Notes under the pieces: generated by a model
Seen by the model: the letters and a program-made list of their open reading frames with translations, nothing else
What the model was told of the DNA's origin: nothing
Database searches by the model: none
Shown: positions 1-4,100 of the stretch, piece after piece
How the letters are laid out: every line of letters starts with the position of its first letter
How positions within the stretch are numbered: position 1 is the stretch's first letter
Origin: an uncultured Desulfuromonadales bacterium
GTDB taxonomy: Bacteria > Desulfobacterota > Desulfuromonadia > Desulfuromonadales > Geopsychrobacteraceae
Direction: 5' to 3'
Length of the DNA: 6,809 bases
Assembly: GCA_945787295.1 (NCBI GenBank)
Contig: CALZHQ010000112.1
Coordinates: 1 to 6,809, forward strand
Program-made: the position numbers and the translations under genes

Positions 1-480
1 ATCATCCAACAGGTGTCCAGTGATCCCGGTTTCGACCTGCTCCGGATAACCGAGAAATTCCCGAGCCGCGGAGGATGCTCCGACATGCTGGTGCTGTCCG
101 GCGACCACATCAACCGGTAGCGCATCTCCATCAGTCCCGGGAATCATAAAAATCAAATCCCCGGCCCGCAACGGCCCAAAGGCCCCTCCCGGAGTCTTAC
201 GCAACACGGCCCAGAGATAGTAACTGCCAGGGCCGACATCGACTTTAAAACTGCAATCATCATTCAACCTTCCCACCCAGGGCGGGATCAGATCAGTTTT
301 TTCATGATCAAAAGCACTGAACTCGGCAACCGGCCAGAAGGAAACCATGCCCCGACAAGAAGCCGCCTCTGCTGTTTCCAATTGACCGACGATTGTTCCC
401 GGCTTTGCCGCTTCAGCAATCACCGCCCACCCAAAAAAGCAGCAAATCAGGATCATCAGGGAAAGTTTTTTTTTCATCAT
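1..480 (-). CDS. Secreted protein with carboxypeptidase-regulatory-like beta-sandwich, 3'-partial
   Basis: The frame is open from ATG at 478-480 to the left edge (160 codons, no stop in the window). Residues 1-25 form a textbook Sec signal peptide: 'MMKKK', a hydrophobic core to about residue 21, and cleavage near 'AEA-A' (residues 22-25). The CysCys at 13-14 sits inside the core with Phe after it, so it is not a lipobox. The mature part opens with 'GTIVGQLETAEAA', then 'GRLNDDCSFKVDVGPGSYY' at 70-88 and 'LWAVLRK' at 89-95, the usual strand order of a carboxypeptidase-regulatory-like (transthyretin-type) domain. 'PVDVVAGQHQHVG' at 122-134 closes it. 'TGITGHLLDD' at the cut edge looks like the first strand of a second such domain. 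Cys42 and Cys76 could pair. The function is unknown; such domains usually mediate structure or binding in exported proteins. It lies 652 bases downstream of the giant gene, in the same direction, with the propeller relic between. Confidence 0.87.
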   Translation of the reverse strand, partial: MMKKKLSLMILICCFFGWAVIAEAAKPGTIVGQLETAEAASCRGMVSFWPVAEFSAFDHEKTDLIPPWVGRLNDDCSFKVDVGPGSYYLWAVLRKTPGGAFGPLRAGDLIFMIPGTDGDALPVDVVAGQHQHVGASSAAREFLGYPEQVETGITGHLLDD

Positions 481-484
481 CCGA

Positions 485-490
485 CTCTCC
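485..490 (-). promoter_or_regulatory. Ribosome binding site for the 480-1 gene
   Basis: On the minus strand GGAGAG is followed, after a 4-base gap, by ATGATG at 480-475. The spacing and match to the anti-Shine-Dalgarno sequence are good. This decides the start, because the frame stays open upstream through several other ATG codons (for example at 492-494, 504-506 and 508-510) that lack such a site and would put extra residues ahead of a well-formed signal peptide. Confidence 0.75.
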
Positions 491-781
491 ATTGCAAAAA
501 ACATTTGCATAACATTAGTCCTATTGGCCGACAACATGACTTCGAGCAGATCGAGAGCATGCACTGAAACATCCCGCCAATTGAACAACACCGGGATACC
601 CTGAATCTCACGTCCGGCTTGGAACGTTGCCAGCGGTTCGGCAGTCTCAATATTAATAGCATAGAGTGGACCATTTTTATTACCGACATACAGCCGTTGT
701 CCTGAAATAAGCGGTGAGCCATAAATCACCCCCAGCCCGGAAAGCCGCCAGTCATTCATCCCGGAAGCTTCATTCAATTTC

Positions 782-815
782 CAAATGCTAGCGTTCGCAG
801 TCGCTAGGCAAATGC
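782..815. repeat. 7-bp direct repeats enclosing a 6-bp inverted repeat, at a frame break
   Basis: CAAATGC occurs at 782-788 and 809-815. Between them CTAGCG (788-793) and CGCTAG (802-807) form an inverted repeat around TTCGCAGT. The element lies exactly where the propeller relic changes from frame b to frame a, and it supplies the in-frame TAG at 804-806. The direct repeats are 27 bases apart, a multiple of three, so loss of one copy would not itself restore the frame. Confidence 0.5.
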
Positions 816-1025
816 CCCCTGATGGAAGCGGGAATCACTGTAATAGTAAAGCTCGTTCAGCTGTCTCTGCCTACATGAATTACCGGTAGAATCGAAAGCC
901 TGATGCAGACCACTTCGGGTGACGAGCACCGAATCATCCTACATTTCTGCAGCACTGGTGCGTCGAAACTCTGCGACCACAGTTTCTGGCCATCCCAGGA
1001 CGCGGAATAAATAAGCACAGCCGCA

Positions 1026-1051
1026 TGGCAGGAGCAAAACAACTCCTGCCA
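1026..1051. repeat. Perfect 9-bp inverted repeat, 8-nt loop
   Basis: TGGCAGGAG at 1026-1034 pairs with CTCCTGCCA at 1043-1051 around the loop CAAAACAA. It lies about 80 bases beyond the stop of the giant gene. Neither strand has a T-run after the stem, so it is not a standard intrinsic terminator. It overlaps codons of the relic signal peptide (Leu/Ala/Gly-rich), so it may be incidental. Confidence 0.5.
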
Positions 1052-1132
1052 GCAGCTGCAAGAAAAAGTCTCCGGCAATTTTTCATGCTGTCAATAATAG
1101 CATGGGGTAGTTCACGGGCAATGCACTGTGAG

Positions 1133-4100
1133 CTACGGAGAACAGGTTGTGTCCGGCTGAGCCGACGTGCCATAACTTGGTGTCGTTAAACTCTCCTGCG
1201 TGCTGTAGGGCGAATAAACCGTGTCCGGAGTATCAACACGGTACGGGCGGATCCGATAGGTATACGTGGTATCTCCCTGTACCGTTCTGCGATCAACAAA
1301 AGCAGTGCTGTCCGCAGGGAGGTCCGCAATCTTGACAAACTCTCCGATTGAGATCTGAAATTCGACCTCATAGCCATCTTCATCAGCAGCATCATCATCC
1401 CAATCAAGTTGGATCATCTGTGAATTAATCGCTGACAGATCCAGGCGGCTTGAGGGCGCCGGGAAAGAGGTGTCGCTGGCGGTGCCGCTATACAGGTTGC
1501 TCGGCCATGGACAGATGCTGTTCTTGTAGGTTCGAACCTGATAGGTACTCAAGGTCGATGCTGGCGCCGTGGTGTCAGTGTAGCTGGTGACATCGGTCCC
1601 TACCGCTGGGGTCAACACAATAAATGAGCAGCCACCACCACTACATCTTTCGATTTCAAAACCATCTTCGGCATCATTATTATCGGTCCAGCTCAATTCA
1701 AACAGACTATCAGACACGGCGACTACCGACAGATCTGATGGTGCAACCGGGTTGCTGGTGCTGTCCTCAGCTTCGTTGCTATAAATATTATCGTTGTCAT
1801 TGTCCCAGGTGTTACCGAAGGCAAAGCCGCCACTGGTGATTTCGCCCCCCAACGCAGCTCCGGTGTCGATGGCGACATCCTTGACCTTCACCTCATGGAT
1901 ATAGGCCTGATGGGTAGATTGAGTAAATGCAATCCTCATGGTGGCGTCGCTGTTGAAGGTGTTGCTTTTGACCAGTGTCCAATCGGCGTAGGCGCCCCCT
2001 TTAATGTAAAAGTCCGCCCCATTGCTCAGCAAGACAATCTTCATCTCATAATCGGTGCTGGCGCTGTAGGTTCCAGAGCCACCCCGGCTGGTCCCTTTTT
2101 CATAGGTACTAAAGGTATAGTTGGCCCAGTACAAGCCATGCACCAGCTGGGTATAATTCGGATCGGTGGTCTGATTCAACTCCCAACCGACCATAAAACT
2201 GTTAGAACCGGCAGTATCTGCAGGAATTGTCAGGTCGATATACAATTCACGGCCAGCAAGCCGGTCGAAGGTTTTATTGGAAATCAGCGCATAATTCCAG
2301 CCGCTGGTCACATCAAACAGTTGCAGGTCGTCATTCTGTCTGATGGTGTTAGAGGCGTTATCGATCTCCACCCAGTTATCAGTATCGATCGTTGTCCCCC
2401 TGAAGGTATCGTGGAACATCAGCAGATCGTCTTCGTTACCGACCTCGGTTGCCGACGGATTTCCGTAATACACCGAGATATTATCACTCTGTCCCAGCTT
2501 GACATGGAAAGTCGCGCTGACGCCTTCATTCAATGAGGCAATAGTGTAAGGCAGTTCACGCTTACTGTCTTCATCATAGAAACGGATGTCACCAAAATCG
2601 TCGCGCATATCGCCGGGATCAGGGTCATGCGGAATGGTGATGCTGGTCACGGCGTCGGCAACGAAGCCAGTAAAGGTCAGTGGCATCTTGCGGGTCCAAC
2701 TGCCGCCGCCGCTGAGCCCCTCGTTTTTGGCCTGCACTCGATAGCGGTAGGTTTTCCCGGCACAGACACTGGTGTCGGAATAGCTGGCCACGTTGCCCGC
2801 TACCTCTGCAAGCGGCGCAAAAGGAACTTCTGCACAACCGGCACCTTGGCAGCGTTCGATGACAGTTGCTGTTTCGGTGACTGCATTGTCAACCCAGCTG
2901 AGATCGATCTGGGTAGAATTGATGGTCGTGGCAGACAAGAGGGTCGGCACCGACAAATCGGTCGAAGTTTCCACATTGTCGATGCCGCTGTATGCGGTCG
3001 GCCAACCGGTCGGACCGGCACTGCAAGCTCCAGCCTTCAATCCCCTGACCCGGTAATAATAGATCTGGTCTGGGGCAAGATAGTCATCAAGATAGGACGT
3101 GGTCTCTGCAGCCACTGCTATCGTCGTTTCGACACTGCTGCAATCCGATACGATACAACGGTCGATTTCAAAACCGGTTTCGTCGCCGGTATTGTCGGTC
3201 CAGGCCAAGGAAACCTGGGCTTCGGAAACGCGCGATGCCGCCAACGCGCTCGGGGCTTGATGATTTGCCGTCGCATCAGAAACAGGTCCGTCCCAGCCCG
3301 TCGGCCAACCAGAGGCAGCGGTCTTTTCCGCCCGCACCCGGTAATAGTAGGTTTTCCCCGGACAGACGGAAGTATCTGTATAGCTTTCCGAGTCTACAGT
3401 CAGGGTATCGTCCAGAGTCGTGAAGTTGGTCAAAACGCCACAATCCAGGTCTGGCGAGATACAGCGCTGCAGATGGTAGTTGGTCTCCGAGCCGCTGTTG
3501 TCGGTCCAGCTGATAGCGATGCTGGTGGTGCTGGTCGCATTCACACTGAGATCAGTTGGTGGTGGCGGCGACAGGGTGTCGTCTGTTGCGTAGACCCAGT
3601 CATCGGCAGGCAGCGAGCAGGTGGCAGACTTATGGCTACGTAAGCGATAGGAATAGAAAGTCGCTGGGTCTAAGCCCTGATCATGATAGATGCTATTGCC
3701 GGTATTCAGGGGCAGAGAGGCGACCTCATCAGGAGTTAGCGCACGGCTGAAGACCATTGCGTCATCCATCCAGCCATTTAGATAGCGGGTTGTGTAACCT
3801 TCATCGCGGCCGATTTCGAGATAACCGGTATCATTATAGATTGTACCGACCCATGGGGTGCGTCCGACCTCGGCACCATCGACATAGAGGATGATATTGC
3901 TGCCATCGTAGGTTCCGGCATAATGGTGCCATTCAGTGATATCGATCGGAAGATTAGGCACATCGATGAGCCGCCAGTTGCTGCTGCTGTAAATATAGAA
4001 ACGCATCCCGGTCCCACCTGCCTGGGGACTGAGGATATAAGCGCTCCGCTTACTGAGCAGGGAATGATCAGCACTCCAGGTTGCCCCGTTTGACTTTGCC

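Larger units (their letters stand above)
481..1086 (-). pseudogene. Decayed lipoprotein with PQQ/WD-like beta-propeller
   Basis: No frame is intact, yet propeller-like protein can be pieced together by switching frames. From an ATG at 1084-1086, 'MKNCRRLF' (frame a) continues as a lipoprotein-type signal 'LQLLAGVVLLLPCGCA' in frame b (about 1061-1014). It then goes to 'YSASWDGQKLWSQSFDAP' in frame c (about 1010-950), to 'VLVTRSGLHQAFDSTGN' and 'LYYYSDSRFHQGAFA' back in frame b (about 932-807), and to 'IWKLNEASG' and 'LYVGNKNGPLYAINIETA' in frame a (below about 785). 'LYAINIETA' and 'HQAFDSTGN' are typical propeller blade edges. Frame b is stopped by TAG at 939-941 and 804-806; frame a by TGA at 835-837. 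Only about 200 codons remain, against roughly 350-400 for a full propeller, so an internal deletion is likely as well. Sequencing error is the alternative, but the flanking 5.7 kb frame is clean. No good ribosome binding site precedes 1086. Confidence 0.65.

Noticed and set aside
506..534. Possible promoter for the 480-1 gene: TTGTCG, 17-base spacer, TATGCA on the minus strand
   Set aside because: The -10 box matches the consensus weakly (TAT only) and the segment overlaps the relic reading frame, so it is not distinguishable from chance.
1133..1200. Giant gene ending early by frameshift, with the lipoprotein relic as its lost C-terminus
   Set aside because: Sequence just after the TAG has stops in several frames and no FN3-like strand, while a separate ATG and signal-peptide-like segment follow; the two are distinct genes.
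2627..3643. Plus-strand open frame of 338 codons, and another at 1895-2536 (213 codons)
   Set aside because: Both lie opposite the FN3 gene; their translations show no recognisable fold and echo the repeated DNA of the modules. They are antisense shadows.
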